Shown here piece after piece: positions 31,852 to 41,111 of a DNA stretch of 64,000 bases. The translations under genes were made by a program, and so were the position numbers. The notes under the pieces are model-generated. The model was not told the DNA's origin and ran no database searches. It saw nothing but the letters and a program-made list of their open reading frames with translations. Position 1 is the stretch's first letter. Every line of letters starts with the position of its first letter. Source of the DNA: Pseudomonas putida (GTDB lineage: Bacteria; Pseudomonadota; Gammaproteobacteria; Pseudomonadales; Pseudomonadaceae); contig NZ_JANHLD010000001.1 in the NCBI RefSeq assembly GCF_028682455.1, forward strand, positions 2,086,001 to 2,150,000. Reading direction: 5' to 3'.

Positions 31852-32478
31852 ATGAATAAAGTGCTGATCGTGGATGATCATCCTGTCATTCGCCTGGCTG
31901 TGCGCATGCTGATGGAGCGACATGGCTATGAAGTCATCGCGGAGACAGACAATGGTGTAGATGCGCTGCAACTTGCGCGCGAGCATGGCCCGGATATCGT
32001 CATTCTGGATATCGGCATTCCCAAGCTCGATGGTCTCGAAGTCATTGCCCGGCTCAATTCCACCTGTCCGGGTGTCAAGGTGCTGGTGCTCACCTCGCAA
32101 GCCCCCGGACATTTCTCGATGCGGTGCATGCAGGCCGGTGCCGCCGGCTATGTCTGCAAGCAGCAGGACCTCACGGAGTTGCTCAGCGCAATCAAGGCGG
32201 TGCTGTCCGGCTACAGCTATTTCCCGAACCAGGCGTTGCATTCGGTGCGCTCCAACCTGGGCGGGGCGACCGAAGCCGATATGGTCGAGCGACTGTCAGG
32301 ACGAGAGATGATGGTGTTGCAGCAACTGGCCCGCGGCAAAACCAACAAGGAAATCGCCGATGGCATGTTTTTGAGCAACAAGACGGTCAGTACCTACAAA
32401 ACCCGCCTGCTGCTCAAACTCAATGCGCGGTCACTGGTTGATCTGATCGAACTGGCGCAACGCAACGGCCTGGTCTGA
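31852..32478 (+). CDS. BvgA-like NarL-family response regulator (orphan)
   Basis: Response regulator of 208 residues. The receiver has D8/D9 and phospho-acceptor Asp53 (VILDIGIPKLDGLEVIARL), and the LuxR-type HTH reads LARGKTNKEIADGMFLSNKTVSTYKTRLL. The IPKLDGLEVIARL and FLSNKTVSTYKTRLL stretches are nearly those of Bordetella BvgA, so it belongs to the BvgA/EvgA/RocA group. No sensor kinase gene is adjacent. The start MNKVLIVDDHPVIR is chosen by family; no strong RBS is seen. Its targets are unknown. Confidence 0.85.
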   Translation: MNKVLIVDDHPVIRLAVRMLMERHGYEVIAETDNGVDALQLAREHGPDIVILDIGIPKLDGLEVIARLNSTCPGVKVLVLTSQAPGHFSMRCMQAGAAGYVCKQQDLTELLSAIKAVLSGYSYFPNQALHSVRSNLGGATEADMVERLSGREMMVLQQLARGKTNKEIADGMFLSNKTVSTYKTRLLLKLNARSLVDLIELAQRNGLV

Positions 32479-32493
32479 TACCCCGGGAACGAC

Positions 32494-32517
32494 AAAGCCT
32501 CCTTTACGGAGGCTTTT
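32494..32517 (+). terminator. terminator after the response regulator
   Basis: AAAGCCTCC, a 5-base loop and GGAGGCTTT followed by T form a good hairpin 15 bases after the stop. Confidence 0.85.
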
Positions 32518-32579
32518 GTGTTTGAGGCGGTACCGAACAGTCGAGTGTCCGGGTAAATCACCCCGACCGAGGCGCGGTG

Positions 32580-32759
32580 TCAGAGGTCGAAGTCGAACTC
32601 GGCGAGTTGCTTTTGCAAGCGACGTTCTTCCAGCAGGTTGTCGATGGTGCGACGTTTGCTGAGGTTGGTCTTTGCCGTTTCAACAACAGGTTCCACGTCA
32701 TCGGCTTCTGCCGGCGCGAACTCATCATCTACATCCAGGTCTTCTTTATCGGTGCTCAT
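32580..32759 (-). CDS. PA3496-like small acidic protein
   Basis: 59 residues, read directly from the minus strand; too short for routine ORF calls. The N-terminal half is very acidic (MSTDKEDLDVDDEFAPAEAD) and the C-terminal half carries the conserved SKRRTIDNLLEERRLQKQL. It resembles the family named after P. aeruginosa PA3496, called a putative envelope integrity protein. It sits next to nth, as PA3496 does. Function is not established. Confidence 0.7.
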   Translation of the reverse strand: MSTDKEDLDVDDEFAPAEADDVEPVVETAKTNLSKRRTIDNLLEERRLQKQLAEFDFDL

Positions 32760-32864
32760 AAGTCACTCCAAGCCAAGAGGGCCATTGGCGCACCTTATAG
32801 CGAGAATCTTTGAGCTGGTAAAAAAGATTTTTTCAATCGACCGAGTAGGTATTTCACTATCTTC

Positions 32865-33503
32865 TCAATCGTCGGAGGTTTTGTGCTTGTATTCGCACAG
32901 GTCTTCGATCCGACAGCTACCGCAACGCGGTTTACGCGCCTGGCACACATAGCGTCCATGGAGGATCAGCCAGTGATGTGCATCGAGCAGGTAGGCCTTG
33001 GGTACGAACTTCATCAAAGCCTTCTCGACTTCAAGCACAGTCTTGCCGGGCGCAATGCCGGTGCGATTGCTGACTCGGAAAATATGCGTGTCCACGGCCA
33101 TTGCCACCTGCCGGAACGCTGTGTTGAGTACCACATTGGCAGTCTTGCGACCTACACCGGGCAACGCCTCGAGGGCTTCTCGGGTTTCCGGTACCTGGCT
33201 TGCGTGTTTTTCAATCAATAGGCGACAGGTTTCGATGACGTTGCGGGCCTTGCTGTTGAAAAGGCCGATGGTCTTGATGTACGCCGACAGTCCTTCGACA
33301 CCCAGCGCGTAGATGGCTTCGGGGGTGTTGGCGACCGGATACAGCTTGGCTGTCGCCTTGTTCACACTGACGTCCGTAGCCTGGGCTGACAGGATGACCG
33401 CGATCAGCAACTCGAATGGCGAGGTGTAGGCCAGTTCTGTCTTCGGGTCGGGGTTGTCTTCGTGCAGCCTGCGAAAGATTTCCAGGCGTTTGGCAGCATT
33501 CAT
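32865..33503 (-). CDS. nth: Nth, endonuclease III
   Basis: Base-excision DNA glycosylase/AP lyase, 212 residues, removing oxidised pyrimidines. Helix-hairpin-helix LEALPGVGRKTANVVLNTAF with catalytic Lys, the GVD-type Asp in VAMAVDTHIFRVSNR, and the C-terminal [4Fe-4S] loop C-X6-C-X2-C-X5-C are present. The start MNAAKRLEIFRRL at 33503 is the usual one. It follows rnfE by 4 bp and is the last gene of the rnf operon, as in enteric bacteria. Confidence 0.95.
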   Translation of the reverse strand: MNAAKRLEIFRRLHEDNPDPKTELAYTSPFELLIAVILSAQATDVSVNKATAKLYPVANTPEAIYALGVEGLSAYIKTIGLFNSKARNVIETCRLLIEKHASQVPETREALEALPGVGRKTANVVLNTAFRQVAMAVDTHIFRVSNRTGIAPGKTVLEVEKALMKFVPKAYLLDAHHWLILHGRYVCQARKPRCGSCRIEDLCEYKHKTSDD

Positions 33504-33507
33504 GGGG

Positions 33508-34032
33508 TCAAAGGGTTCCTTGACGACGTGAGGGGGCTCGCCCATGGCAAACCCGGTTGTACAGGGCCAGCAGCAGGCCCATTAATATCAGCGCGCCCGG
33601 CAGCAAGGCGGCCAGGCGTATGTCGGCCCACTGCGCCAGCAATTCGCGGCCAGCACCCAAGGCAACGGCCAGCACGGCAAAGCCCAACAGGATGGTGGCC
33701 GATGCCCTCGGGTTCTGGCTGTCGCCCCGGGCTTGTTCGAACATCAGGCATTGTACGGCGATCAGCGCTGGATAAGGACCGAGTGCCAGATACAGCGGCA
33801 GCGCCCAGGTGCGAAGTGCCAGTTCCAGGCAGGTGGTCAACCCCGCCGACAGCAGCACGCTGGCAAGCAGCTTGCCGCGGGCATCGAGCCAACGCTGCAG
33901 TGGGGTCATCGCCAGGTGATGCAGGCCGATCAACAACACACTCAACCCGGCAATGGCGCAAGCGTTGGATAGCGTCTGAGTGGCACCCAGCAGTGGTGCC
34001 AGGCTTACGGCGGCAAACCATTGCCTGTTCAT
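33508..34032 (-). CDS. rnfE: RnfE-like subunit, short and divergent
   Basis: Membrane protein of 174 residues with about five helices; RnfE/RsxE is usually about 230. The LAPLLGATQTLSNACAIAGL stretch aligns by eye to the N-terminal LGLCPLLAVTSTATNALG region of RsxE, but the cluster cysteine is Ala12. A second cysteine is kept (C95, IAVQC). The first 20 or so residues of RsxE are missing. ATGA overlap with rnfG. Electron transfer through a [2Fe-2S] site shared with RnfA looks impaired. Confidence 0.75.
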   Translation of the reverse strand: MNRQWFAAVSLAPLLGATQTLSNACAIAGLSVLLIGLHHLAMTPLQRWLDARGKLLASVLLSAGLTTCLELALRTWALPLYLALGPYPALIAVQCLMFEQARGDSQNPRASATILLGFAVLAVALGAGRELLAQWADIRLAALLPGALILMGLLLALYNRVCHGRAPSRRQGTL

Positions 34033-34640
34033 TGCTGATCACCCAACAACACCTGGCGATGCTCGTCGAAGTAGCGCAAGGCGTCGTGCACGGCATGAAT
34101 GACGGCGCGAGAGGTGATGGTGGCCCCCGCCAGTTGATCGAATTGACCGTCGTCGCGCTTGAGCGCCCAGGCCGCGTCGGGCGTGGTCTGCCGGCTGTTG
34201 CCGACAAAGCCTTGCAGCCAGTGGTTGCCTGGCGCGACCAGGGCAGCACCGAGTCCAGGTGTCTCTTGCTGGCGCAGCGCCTTGGTACCGATCAGGCGCC
34301 CCTGGGTATCAATGGCGACCAGCAGTTCAATCGGACCACCGTAGCCTTGCACCAGGCTGTGCAGCACCACTGCACTAGTCCGACTCGCCAGCGTGGCACG
34401 GTAGCCTGACAACAATCGACTGTGGGCCAGGACAGCGGTGTCCAGCGTCAGGGGGGACTGCAAGGGCTGATTGTCGTAGGCATTGTGCGGCAGCACACTC
34501 AGCCAGGTTTGCGCCTTGAGCTGTTGTTGCGCCTGCTCGATGGCGTCGGCGCTCAAGCGATGCCAGATCACCGCACTGCCGACGCTCACTGTAGCGACGA
34601 GCCCCAGCAGGATCCACCGGCGAGCTGCCGACATGCTCAT
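34029..34640 (-). CDS. rnfG: RnfG-like subunit (covalent FMN protein)
   Basis: 203 residues; one N-terminal helix (WILLGLVATVSVGSAVIWH) then a periplasmic domain. The flavinylation motif reads AGATITSRAV, with the Thr that carries FMN in RnfG preserved. The ETPGLG segment is also as in the family. The ATG at 34640 overlaps the rnfD stop (ATGA), favouring it over the ATG two codons later. Confidence 0.85.
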   Translation of the reverse strand: MSMSAARRWILLGLVATVSVGSAVIWHRLSADAIEQAQQQLKAQTWLSVLPHNAYDNQPLQSPLTLDTAVLAHSRLLSGYRATLASRTSAVVLHSLVQGYGGPIELLVAIDTQGRLIGTKALRQQETPGLGAALVAPGNHWLQGFVGNSRQTTPDAAWALKRDDGQFDQLAGATITSRAVIHAVHDALRYFDEHRQVLLGDQQ

Positions 34641-35623
34641 GAGGGCACCGCTTGCCGATGTTCGGCCCAACGTTCGAGTGCCGGTACGCAGAGGTTCATC
34701 AACAGCACGGCGAAGGCGGTGCCATCGGGGTAGCTACCCCAGGTCCGGATCAGGTAGATCAGTGCGCCAACCCCTATTGCGAAAATCAATCGGGCTTGTG
34801 CTGACTTGGGGCCGGAGACCGGCTCGGTGGCGATGAAAAATGCTGCCAGCATGGTCGAGCCACTGAGCAAATGCAGCAGCGGCGAGCCATTGGAATCAGA
34901 GCCTGAGCCGTTCCAGAACAGCAGGCTCATGACAAACAGGCTCGCCAGCAGCCCTACCGGCGCATGCCAGCTGAACACCTTGCGTTGCAGTAACAGCAGG
35001 CCGCCGAGCAGGAACGCCAGGTTGACCCATTCGCTGCCCTTGCCACCGAAATGACCAAAGCCTGGGTGGCCTGCGAACAGTTCGTCCACAGTCAGGCTGC
35101 GGTTGTTGCGCAGGGCATCGAGAACGGTGGCCTGTGCCCATGCATCAGGCTGCTCGGCACCGCCCCAGCCAAATACAGCGTGCAGGCTTGAAGTCAGGTC
35201 CAGCGGTTGCGTGCCGGGCCATTGGGTCAAGGCCTGGGGGAATGTCAGCAGCACCACGGCGTAACCGAGCATCGCCGGGTTGAACGGGTTCCTGCCGACA
35301 CCTCCGTAAAGCTGCTTGCCCAGCATGATGGCGCTTGTACAGGCGACGACCGGTACCCACCAGGGCGCATACGCCGGCAATGCCGCGGCCAGCAGGCAAG
35401 CGCTGACCAGTGCGCTGCCGTCATTGAGCGACGGCAGGATCGGGCGTTGTTGCAGCTTGAGTGAGATCGCCTCGCTGGCCAGCGCCGAGCCTGCGCACAA
35501 CGCCAGGTTGAACAGCATCCCCCAGCCATGTTGCCAAAGCAGTGTCAGCACACCCGGCAAGCACGCCAGCAGCACCAGTGACATGGTGCTGCGCAGGCGT
35601 TCGCTGGGATCAGTGGCTGGCAT
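34637..35623 (-). CDS. rnfD: RnfD-like subunit (covalent FMN protein)
   Basis: 328 residues with about ten helices. The [20 protein letters not shown] motif is diagnostic of RnfD/NqrB, and the FMN-attachment Thr is kept in [19 protein letters not shown]. The start [12 protein letters not shown] at 35623 lies inside the 3' end of rnfB (14-bp overlap); upstream codons are unlike the family. RnfC, normally encoded between RnfB and RnfD, is absent. Confidence 0.88.
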   Translation of the reverse strand: MPATDPSERLRSTMSLVLLACLPGVLTLLWQHGWGMLFNLALCAGSALASEAISLKLQQRPILPSLNDGSALVSACLLAAALPAYAPWWVPVVACTSAIMLGKQLYGGVGRNPFNPAMLGYAVVLLTFPQALTQWPGTQPLDLTSSLHAVFGWGGAEQPDAWAQATVLDALRNNRSLTVDELFAGHPGFGHFGGKGSEWVNLAFLLGGLLLLQRKVFSWHAPVGLLASLFVMSLLFWNGSGSDSNGSPLLHLLSGSTMLAAFFIATEPVSGPKSAQARLIFAIGVGALIYLIRTWGSYPDGTAFAVLLMNLCVPALERWAEHRQAVPS

Positions 35624-36464
35624 GGTCGGTGACCGGTTGGAGGGAGTGAAGGCGTGCCTGGGCCTGTTCGGCTGCTTGCTCCAATTCTGCCAGCTGGGCC
35701 TGCTGGGCATCGTTTGGCGTGGCGCCGAAGGCCGTGCGGGCCTTGCTCAGTTGAGCGCGGCTCATGGCGGCAGCGATCTTGGCTTGCTTCAGCGCCGCAT
35801 CGGCAGCGGCGGCCTTCTGCGCCTTGACCCGTTCGATGGCGGCCTTGATCGGGTCATCGGTCGCCGCGCCGGCACTGGCAGCATCTGGCGTCGCCGTGCG
35901 CTGGCTGCGGGCTGCGCGTTCGGCCTGCTTGCGCGCCTCTTCGCGTTCCAGGCGGCTATTGCGCAGCTCGAAGCGGCGCCGGGCGTGATTGCGTTTTCGG
36001 GTACGCGAGGCCAGGGTGTCGGGGTCGTGGGCCAGCCCGCCGACAATCGGCACGATGTTGCTGGTAGCGGTCAGCGGGAGCAAGTCGATGCAGTCTACCG
36101 GGCAGGGCGCCACGCACAGGTCACAGCCCGTGCATTCGGCGCTGATCACCGTGTGCATCAGTTTGGCCGCGCCGACGATGGCATCCACGGGGCAGGCCTG
36201 GATGCACTTGGTGCAGCCAATGCATTCTGCTTCGCGGATGTAGGCAACCTGCGCCGGGGCGGTGCCTCGCTCTGGGTCCAGGGCAATGACTGGCACCTGC
36301 AGCAGGCTGGCCAGGGCGGCGATGGTTTCGCTGCCGCCTGGTGGGCACTTGTTGATCGCTTCGCCCTTGGCCAGCCCTTCTGCATAGGGCTTGCAGCCAG
36401 GGTGGCCGCACTTGCCGCATTGGGTTTGCGGCAGCAGGGCGTCGATGCGTTGAATCAGACTCAT
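35610..36464 (-). CDS. rnfB: RnfB-like ferredoxin subunit lacking its anchor, with a long basic/Ala-rich tail
   Basis: 284 residues; RnfB is usually about 190. It begins at [18 protein letters not shown], missing the 30-residue membrane helix of normal RnfB. The Fe-S ligands are complete: CGKCGHPGC plus a fourth Cys, then [12 protein letters not shown] and [12 protein letters not shown]. After about residue 140 comes a tail [19 protein letters not shown] and [18 protein letters not shown], resembling the C-terminal repeat tail of RnfC. The ATG overlaps the rnfA stop, so the start is firm. It may be soluble, binding the complex through its tail. Confidence 0.82.
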   Translation of the reverse strand: MSLIQRIDALLPQTQCGKCGHPGCKPYAEGLAKGEAINKCPPGGSETIAALASLLQVPVIALDPERGTAPAQVAYIREAECIGCTKCIQACPVDAIVGAAKLMHTVISAECTGCDLCVAPCPVDCIDLLPLTATSNIVPIVGGLAHDPDTLASRTRKRNHARRRFELRNSRLEREEARKQAERAARSQRTATPDAASAGAATDDPIKAAIERVKAQKAAAADAALKQAKIAAAMSRAQLSKARTAFGATPNDAQQAQLAELEQAAEQAQARLHSLQPVTDHASH

Positions 36465-37039
36465 GTGAATAATCCGTTGAAACCGAGAAACGCCAAGGCC
36501 ATTGCACCTGCTCCGATCAGCTCGATGGGCAGGCCACGAAAGGCCAGGGGTATCGCGTCATGATCGCTACGCTGGCGCAGGTCGTCGAACAGACAGAGCG
36601 CCAACCAGAACCCCAGCCCGCCACCCACGCCCCAGGCCAGCGTCTGCAGCATGTAATAGCCACTTTGGGTGACGTGCAAGGTCAAGCCTAGCAGCGCCAC
36701 ATTGCCCAGCAGCAACGGCATCAAACCGTCGAAGGGCAGGGCCGGCAACGCGCGTGACAGCCAGCCGAGCAGCGGCTCGATCAACAGCACGCACAGGGGC
36801 AGGAATACGAACAGTCGCAGGTAGTCCAGTTGCAAGGGTTGCAGGGCAAAGCGGTAGAGCAACTGCCCAAGGCTGGTGGTGAGAACCAGCAATGCCAGGG
36901 TAGCCAGGCCCAGGGCGTGCACCCGGCGTCGTTCGCAGTCGACCGGGAGTTGTAGCAGCGGGTCGATGGCCAGCGCCTGGTGCAAGACCAGGTTGTTGAC
37001 CAGCGCGGCGCTGATCAGGGCCAGGATGAGTTCGCTCAT
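36461..37039 (-). CDS. rnfA: RnfA-like subunit without cluster cysteines
   Basis: 192 residues with six helices, the usual RnfA length. The fold is recognisable ([41 protein letters not shown]). The two cysteines that in RnfA/NqrE help ligate an intramembrane [2Fe-2S] cluster are replaced: Asp26 in LAIDPLL (normally GLCP) and Val114 in LGNVALLG (normally TNCAVLG). First gene of the rnfABDGE-nth operon; no rnfC. Confidence 0.82.
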   Translation of the reverse strand: MSELILALISAALVNNLVLHQALAIDPLLQLPVDCERRRVHALGLATLALLVLTTSLGQLLYRFALQPLQLDYLRLFVFLPLCVLLIEPLLGWLSRALPALPFDGLMPLLLGNVALLGLTLHVTQSGYYMLQTLAWGVGGGLGFWLALCLFDDLRQRSDHDAIPLAFRGLPIELIGAGAMALAFLGFNGLFT

Positions 37040-37097
37040 GGAGATGCCGAATGCCAGGGCTGTTCGCCATTATCCGGCAATGACGCGAGGATGAGAA

Positions 37098-37123
37098 CGC
37101 CCCGGACGTAATCGTCCGGGGCG
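37098..37123 (-). terminator. hairpin at the end of metG
   Basis: CGCCCCGGACG and CGTCCGGGGCG form a perfect 11-bp stem with a TAAT loop, 7 bases after the metG stop; the following T content is low. Confidence 0.65.
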
Positions 37124-37129
37124 CGGGGT

Positions 37130-39169
37130 TTACTTGATGCGCTGGCCTGGCTTGGCACCGTTGTCAGGGCTGAGCAGATAGATCTCTTCGCCGCCAGGGC
37201 CTGCCGCCATTACCATGCCTTCGGAGATGCCGAAGCGCATTTTGCGAGGCTTGAGGTTGGCGATCATCATGGTCAGACGGCCTTCGAGCTTGGCCGGGTC
37301 CGGGTAGGCCGACTTGATGCCGGAGAACACGTTGCGCTGCTCGTCACCGATGTCCAGGGTCAGGCGCAGCAGCTTGTCGGCCCCTTCCACCGCTTCGGCC
37401 TTGAGAATCAGGGCCACGCGCATGTCGACGGCGGCAAAGGTGTCGAAGTCGATCTCGGCCGACAGAGGATCCTTGGCCAGCTCGCCGTTGCCGGTCGCTA
37501 CGCTGGTCTGGCTGGCAGCCAGGTCCTCTTTGGACGCTGCAACCATGGCCTCGACCTTGACCGGGTCGATGCGGTTCATCAGGGCTTTGAACGGGTTCAG
37601 CTTGTGGTTGGTCAGGCGGCTCTGGTGATCGGCCCAGGTCAGAGGCGCAACATTGAGGAACGCCTCGGCATCGGCGGCCAGCAGTGGCAGCACAGGCTTG
37701 AGGAAAATCACCAGTTGGCGGAACAGGTTGATGCCTTGGGCGCAAATGGCTTGCACTTCGTCCTGCTTGCCTTCCTGCTTGGCCAGCGACCACGGTGCCT
37801 TGTCGGCGATCCAGGCGTTGGCACGGTCGGCCAGGGCCATGATCTCGCGCATGGCACGGGCAAAGTCGCGACCTTCGTAGGCCTCGGCAATGCTTGGCGC
37901 GGCGGCGAGGAAGGCTTCGGTCAGTTCAGGCGCGGCATCGCCGTCGACCATCACGCCATCGTTGCCCTTGTGGATGAAGCCGGCGCAGCGGCTGGCGATA
38001 TTGACCACCTTGCCGACCAGGTCGGAGTTGACCTTCTGGACGAAGTCTTCCAGGTTCAGGTCGAGGTCGTCGACGCCGCGACCGAGCTTGGCCGCGTAGT
38101 AGTAGCGCAGGTATTCCGGCGACAGGTGATCCAGGTAGGTGCGGGCCTTGATGAAGGTGCCGCGCGACTTGGACATCTTCGAGCCGTTGACGGTCAGGTA
38201 GCCGTGCACGTTGATGCCGGTCGGCTTGCGGTAGCCGGCGCCTTCGAGCATGGCAGGCCAGAACAGGGCGTGGAAGTTGACGATGTCCTTGCCGATGAAG
38301 TGGTACAGCTCGGCCTTGGAGTCCTTGTTCCAGAACGCGTCGAAGTCCAGCTCCGGGCGGCGGGCACACAGATTCTTGAAGCTGGCCATGTAGCCGATCG
38401 GCGCATCCAGCCATACATAGAAGTACTTGCCCGGCTCGTCAGGGATTTCGAAGCCGAAGTACGGCGCGTCACGGGAAATGTCCCATTCCTGCAGGCCGGC
38501 ATCCAGCCACTCGGCGATCTTGTTGGCCACGGCGTCCTGCAGGGTGCCGCTGCGGGTCCACTGCTGGAGCATGGCCTGGAAGTCAGGCAGCTTGAAGAAG
38601 AAGTGCTGGGAGTCCTTGAGCACCGGGGTGGCGCCGGAAATCGCCGACTTCGGGTTCTTCAGCTCGGTGGGTGCGTAGGTGGCCCCGCACTTTTCGCAGT
38701 TGTCGCCGTACTGGTCGTCGGCGGCACACTTGGGGCAGGTACCTTTGATGAAACGGTCGGCCAGGAACATTTTCTTGTCCGGGTCGAAGTACTGGGTGAT
38801 CGAGCGGGTGGCAATGTGCCCGGCATCACGCAGCTTGAGGTAGATCTGGCTCGACAGCTCGCGGTTTTCTTCGGCGTGGGTCGAGTGGAAGTTGTCGAAA
38901 TCCACCAGGAAGTCGGCGAAGTCCCCACTGTGCTCGGCCTGGACGGCGGCAATCAGTTGCTCGGGGGTGATGCCTTCCTTCTCGGCGCGCAGCATGATGG
39001 CCGACCCATGGGCGTCGTCTGCACAGACGTACACGCACTGGTTGCCGCGATGCTTCTGGAAGCGCACCCACATGTCTGTCTGGATGTACTCGAGCATATG
39101 GCCAAGGTGGATCGAACCATTGGCATAGGGCAGGGCGCTGGTGACGAGAATCTGACGGGGCTCGGACAT
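37130..39169 (-). CDS. metG: MetG, methionyl-tRNA synthetase
   Basis: Class I synthetase of 679 residues charging tRNA(Met). HLGH (as [10 protein letters not shown]) and KMSKS ([12 protein letters not shown]) motifs are intact, the zinc knuckle has CPKC and CEKC pairs, and the C-terminal tRNA-binding EMAP domain ([15 protein letters not shown]) is present. It is a full-length, dimeric type. It is divergent from mrp. Confidence 0.97.
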   Translation of the reverse strand: MSEPRQILVTSALPYANGSIHLGHMLEYIQTDMWVRFQKHRGNQCVYVCADDAHGSAIMLRAEKEGITPEQLIAAVQAEHSGDFADFLVDFDNFHSTHAEENRELSSQIYLKLRDAGHIATRSITQYFDPDKKMFLADRFIKGTCPKCAADDQYGDNCEKCGATYAPTELKNPKSAISGATPVLKDSQHFFFKLPDFQAMLQQWTRSGTLQDAVANKIAEWLDAGLQEWDISRDAPYFGFEIPDEPGKYFYVWLDAPIGYMASFKNLCARRPELDFDAFWNKDSKAELYHFIGKDIVNFHALFWPAMLEGAGYRKPTGINVHGYLTVNGSKMSKSRGTFIKARTYLDHLSPEYLRYYYAAKLGRGVDDLDLNLEDFVQKVNSDLVGKVVNIASRCAGFIHKGNDGVMVDGDAAPELTEAFLAAAPSIAEAYEGRDFARAMREIMALADRANAWIADKAPWSLAKQEGKQDEVQAICAQGINLFRQLVIFLKPVLPLLAADAEAFLNVAPLTWADHQSRLTNHKLNPFKALMNRIDPVKVEAMVAASKEDLAASQTSVATGNGELAKDPLSAEIDFDTFAAVDMRVALILKAEAVEGADKLLRLTLDIGDEQRNVFSGIKSAYPDPAKLEGRLTMMIANLKPRKMRFGISEGMVMAAGPGGEEIYLLSPDNGAKPGQRIK

Positions 39170-39325
39170 GGGGGCTCGGCTACTTTTTTCGGCTACTTGA
39201 GATGAAACGGTGATCGGCCACTATAAAACGCCGGGAAATTTATTTCACCCCATGTGCGTATCTATGAAGGGTTCGCGGGTTAGCATAGTCGCCTGTTTTG
39301 CTCAGTCTTTATCACGGGAGTCTCC

Positions 39326-40420
39326 ATGAGTGCCGTCACTCGCGCAGCCGTCGAAGCCGTTCTTCGCCAGTACACCGACCCTTACTTGAACCAGGACCCG
39401 GTCAGCGCCGGGTGTGTGCAGGCCATCGATATCCAGGGCGACCGGGTCAGTGTCCAGTTGCAGCTCGGATATGCCGCCGGCCTGTTCAAGAATGGCTGGG
39501 CGCAGGTCCTGCAAACGGCTGTCGAGGGTATCGACGGTGTCGCCGCAGCGAAGGTCGAGATCAACTGCGTGATTGCCGAACACAAGGCCCAGGCCCAGAT
39601 TCCGGGCCTGGCCAACGTCAAGAACATCATTGCCGTGGCCTCGGGCAAGGGTGGGGTGGGCAAATCCACTACCGCGGCCAACCTGGCGCTGGCGCTGGCT
39701 CGTGAAGGTGCCCGGGTGGGTATCCTGGATGCCGACATCTATGGCCCGAGCCAGGGTGTGATGTTCGGTATTCCCGAGCGTACGCGCCCCCAGATCCGTG
39801 ACCAGAAGTGGTTTGTGCCGCTCAAGGCCCACGGCGTCGAGGTGATGTCGATGGCGTTCCTGACCGATGACAACACGCCGATGGTCTGGCGTGGCCCGAT
39901 GGTGTCCGGGGCATTGCTGCAACTGGTGACCCAGACCGCCTGGGACAACCTCGACTACCTGGTGATCGACATGCCGCCGGGTACCGGTGACATCCAGCTG
40001 ACCCTGGCGCAGAAAGTGCCGGTGGCAGGCTCGGTGATCGTCACCACGCCGCAGGACCTGGCCCTGCTCGACGCCAAGAAAGGGGTCGAGATGTTCCGTA
40101 AGGTCAACATCCCGGTGCTGGGCGTGGTCGAGAACATGGCCGTGCACATCTGCTCGAACTGTGGCCATGCCGAGCATCTGTTCGGCGAGGGCGGAGGCGA
40201 GAAGCTTGCGGCGCAATATGGTGTCGAACTGCTGGCCTCGTTGCCGCTGTCGATGCTGATTCGCGAGCAGGCCGACAGTGGCAAGCCGACGGCCATTGCC
40301 GAGCCGGAAAGCCAGATCGCCATGGTCTACCAGGAGCTGGCGCGCCAGGTGGGGGCGCGAATAGTGCTGCAAGAGGCGGCTGCGCCTGCAATGCCGAGCA
40401 TCACCATCAGCGAAGATTGA
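39326..40420 (+). CDS. apbC: Mrp/ApbC iron-sulfur carrier ATPase
   Basis: ParA-like P-loop protein of 364 residues delivering [4Fe-4S] clusters to apoproteins. An N-terminal MIP18/DUF59 domain (residues 1-85) precedes the P-loop ASGKGGVGKSTTAANLALAL, and the C-terminal CXXC-like pair is in HICSNCGHAEHLFG. The start MSAVTRAAVEAVLRQYTDPY is typical. It follows the usual metG-apbC neighbour arrangement of gammaproteobacteria. Confidence 0.94.
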   Translation: MSAVTRAAVEAVLRQYTDPYLNQDPVSAGCVQAIDIQGDRVSVQLQLGYAAGLFKNGWAQVLQTAVEGIDGVAAAKVEINCVIAEHKAQAQIPGLANVKNIIAVASGKGGVGKSTTAANLALALAREGARVGILDADIYGPSQGVMFGIPERTRPQIRDQKWFVPLKAHGVEVMSMAFLTDDNTPMVWRGPMVSGALLQLVTQTAWDNLDYLVIDMPPGTGDIQLTLAQKVPVAGSVIVTTPQDLALLDAKKGVEMFRKVNIPVLGVVENMAVHICSNCGHAEHLFGEGGGEKLAAQYGVELLASLPLSMLIREQADSGKPTAIAEPESQIAMVYQELARQVGARIVLQEAAAPAMPSITISED

Positions 40421-40428
40421 GGCGAGTC

Positions 40429-40477
40429 ATCGCGGGGCAATCCCGCTCCTATCGCAGGAGCGGGCTTGTCCCGCGAA
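40429..40477. repeat. REP pair (BIME) after apbC
   Basis: TCGCGGGGCAATCCCGCTCCT faces AGGAGCGGGCTTGTCCCGCGA across 5 bases; both arms carry one compensable difference. Confidence 0.85.
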
Positions 40478-40498
40478 GAAAACCGACCCTACAGGCAT

Positions 40499-40530
40499 AA
40501 AAAAAGCCCCACCTGTTAAGGGCGGGGCTT
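40499..40530 (-). terminator. terminator of the cold-shock gene
   Basis: On the minus strand AGCCCC with an inner CCT/AGG stem closes onto GGGGCT and ends in T7. Confidence 0.85.
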
Positions 40531-40551
40531 CTTCAAGCTGTAAAGCGGAAG

Positions 40552-40761
40552 TTAGATAACTTCTACTTCTTCAGCCTGCATGCCTTTCTGACCGCGGGTA
40601 GCGATGAAAGAAACCTGCTGGCCTTCTTTCAGGCTCTTGAAGCCGTCAGCCTTGATGGCTTTGAAGTGTACGAACAGGTCGTCACCGGATTGTGGGGTGA
40701 TGAAGCCGAAGCCTTTTTCATCGTTGAACCACTTAACGGTACCGGTTTGGCGATTGGACAT
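40552..40761 (-). CDS. CspA-family cold-shock protein
   Basis: 69 residues, a single cold-shock domain that binds single-stranded nucleic acid. RNP1 KGFGFITP and RNP2 LFVHF are intact. The start [17 protein letters not shown] is the family one, after GGAGACAG. Pseudomonas has several paralogs, so cold induction is not certain. The leader is long. Confidence 0.95.
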   Translation of the reverse strand: MSNRQTGTVKWFNDEKGFGFITPQSGDDLFVHFKAIKADGFKSLKEGQQVSFIATRGQKGMQAEEVEVI

Positions 40762-41111
40762 GGTCTGTCTCCTTGGACAAAGTTAACTACGGCTCAGGAA
40801 ACGCCCTGGCCGAGACTGAGTGCAAAGAGGCAGAAAATTCATGAAGATGGGTTGATCGAGATCTTGCATCAGGTAGATATTCTCAGTGACACGTGCAGCA
40901 CAGTGGCGTCACCTTAACCCTTTTTCCAGAACGTGCCAATGGTCTTGTTCAGCTTTCGCGCAAATCATGACTGACGGTGTCGACGGCGTGGTTGCAAGCC
41001 CCGCCGGGCGGGGATTCGCTGCCTTGCGGTGGATGAAACTTTGAACCCGGCGCGCGGCCCGGTAAGATGCGCCACAGAATTTCTTCACCTCGTTACTTCA
41101 GGACACCCGCC
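40762..41111. other. csp leader and dcd promoter region
   Basis: 350 bases. On the plus strand TTGAAC (41041-41046), 16 bases and TAAGAT (41063-41068) make a good sigma70 promoter for dcd. The rest is presumably the long 5' leader and promoter of the divergent cold-shock gene; no small gene is seen. Confidence 0.55.
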
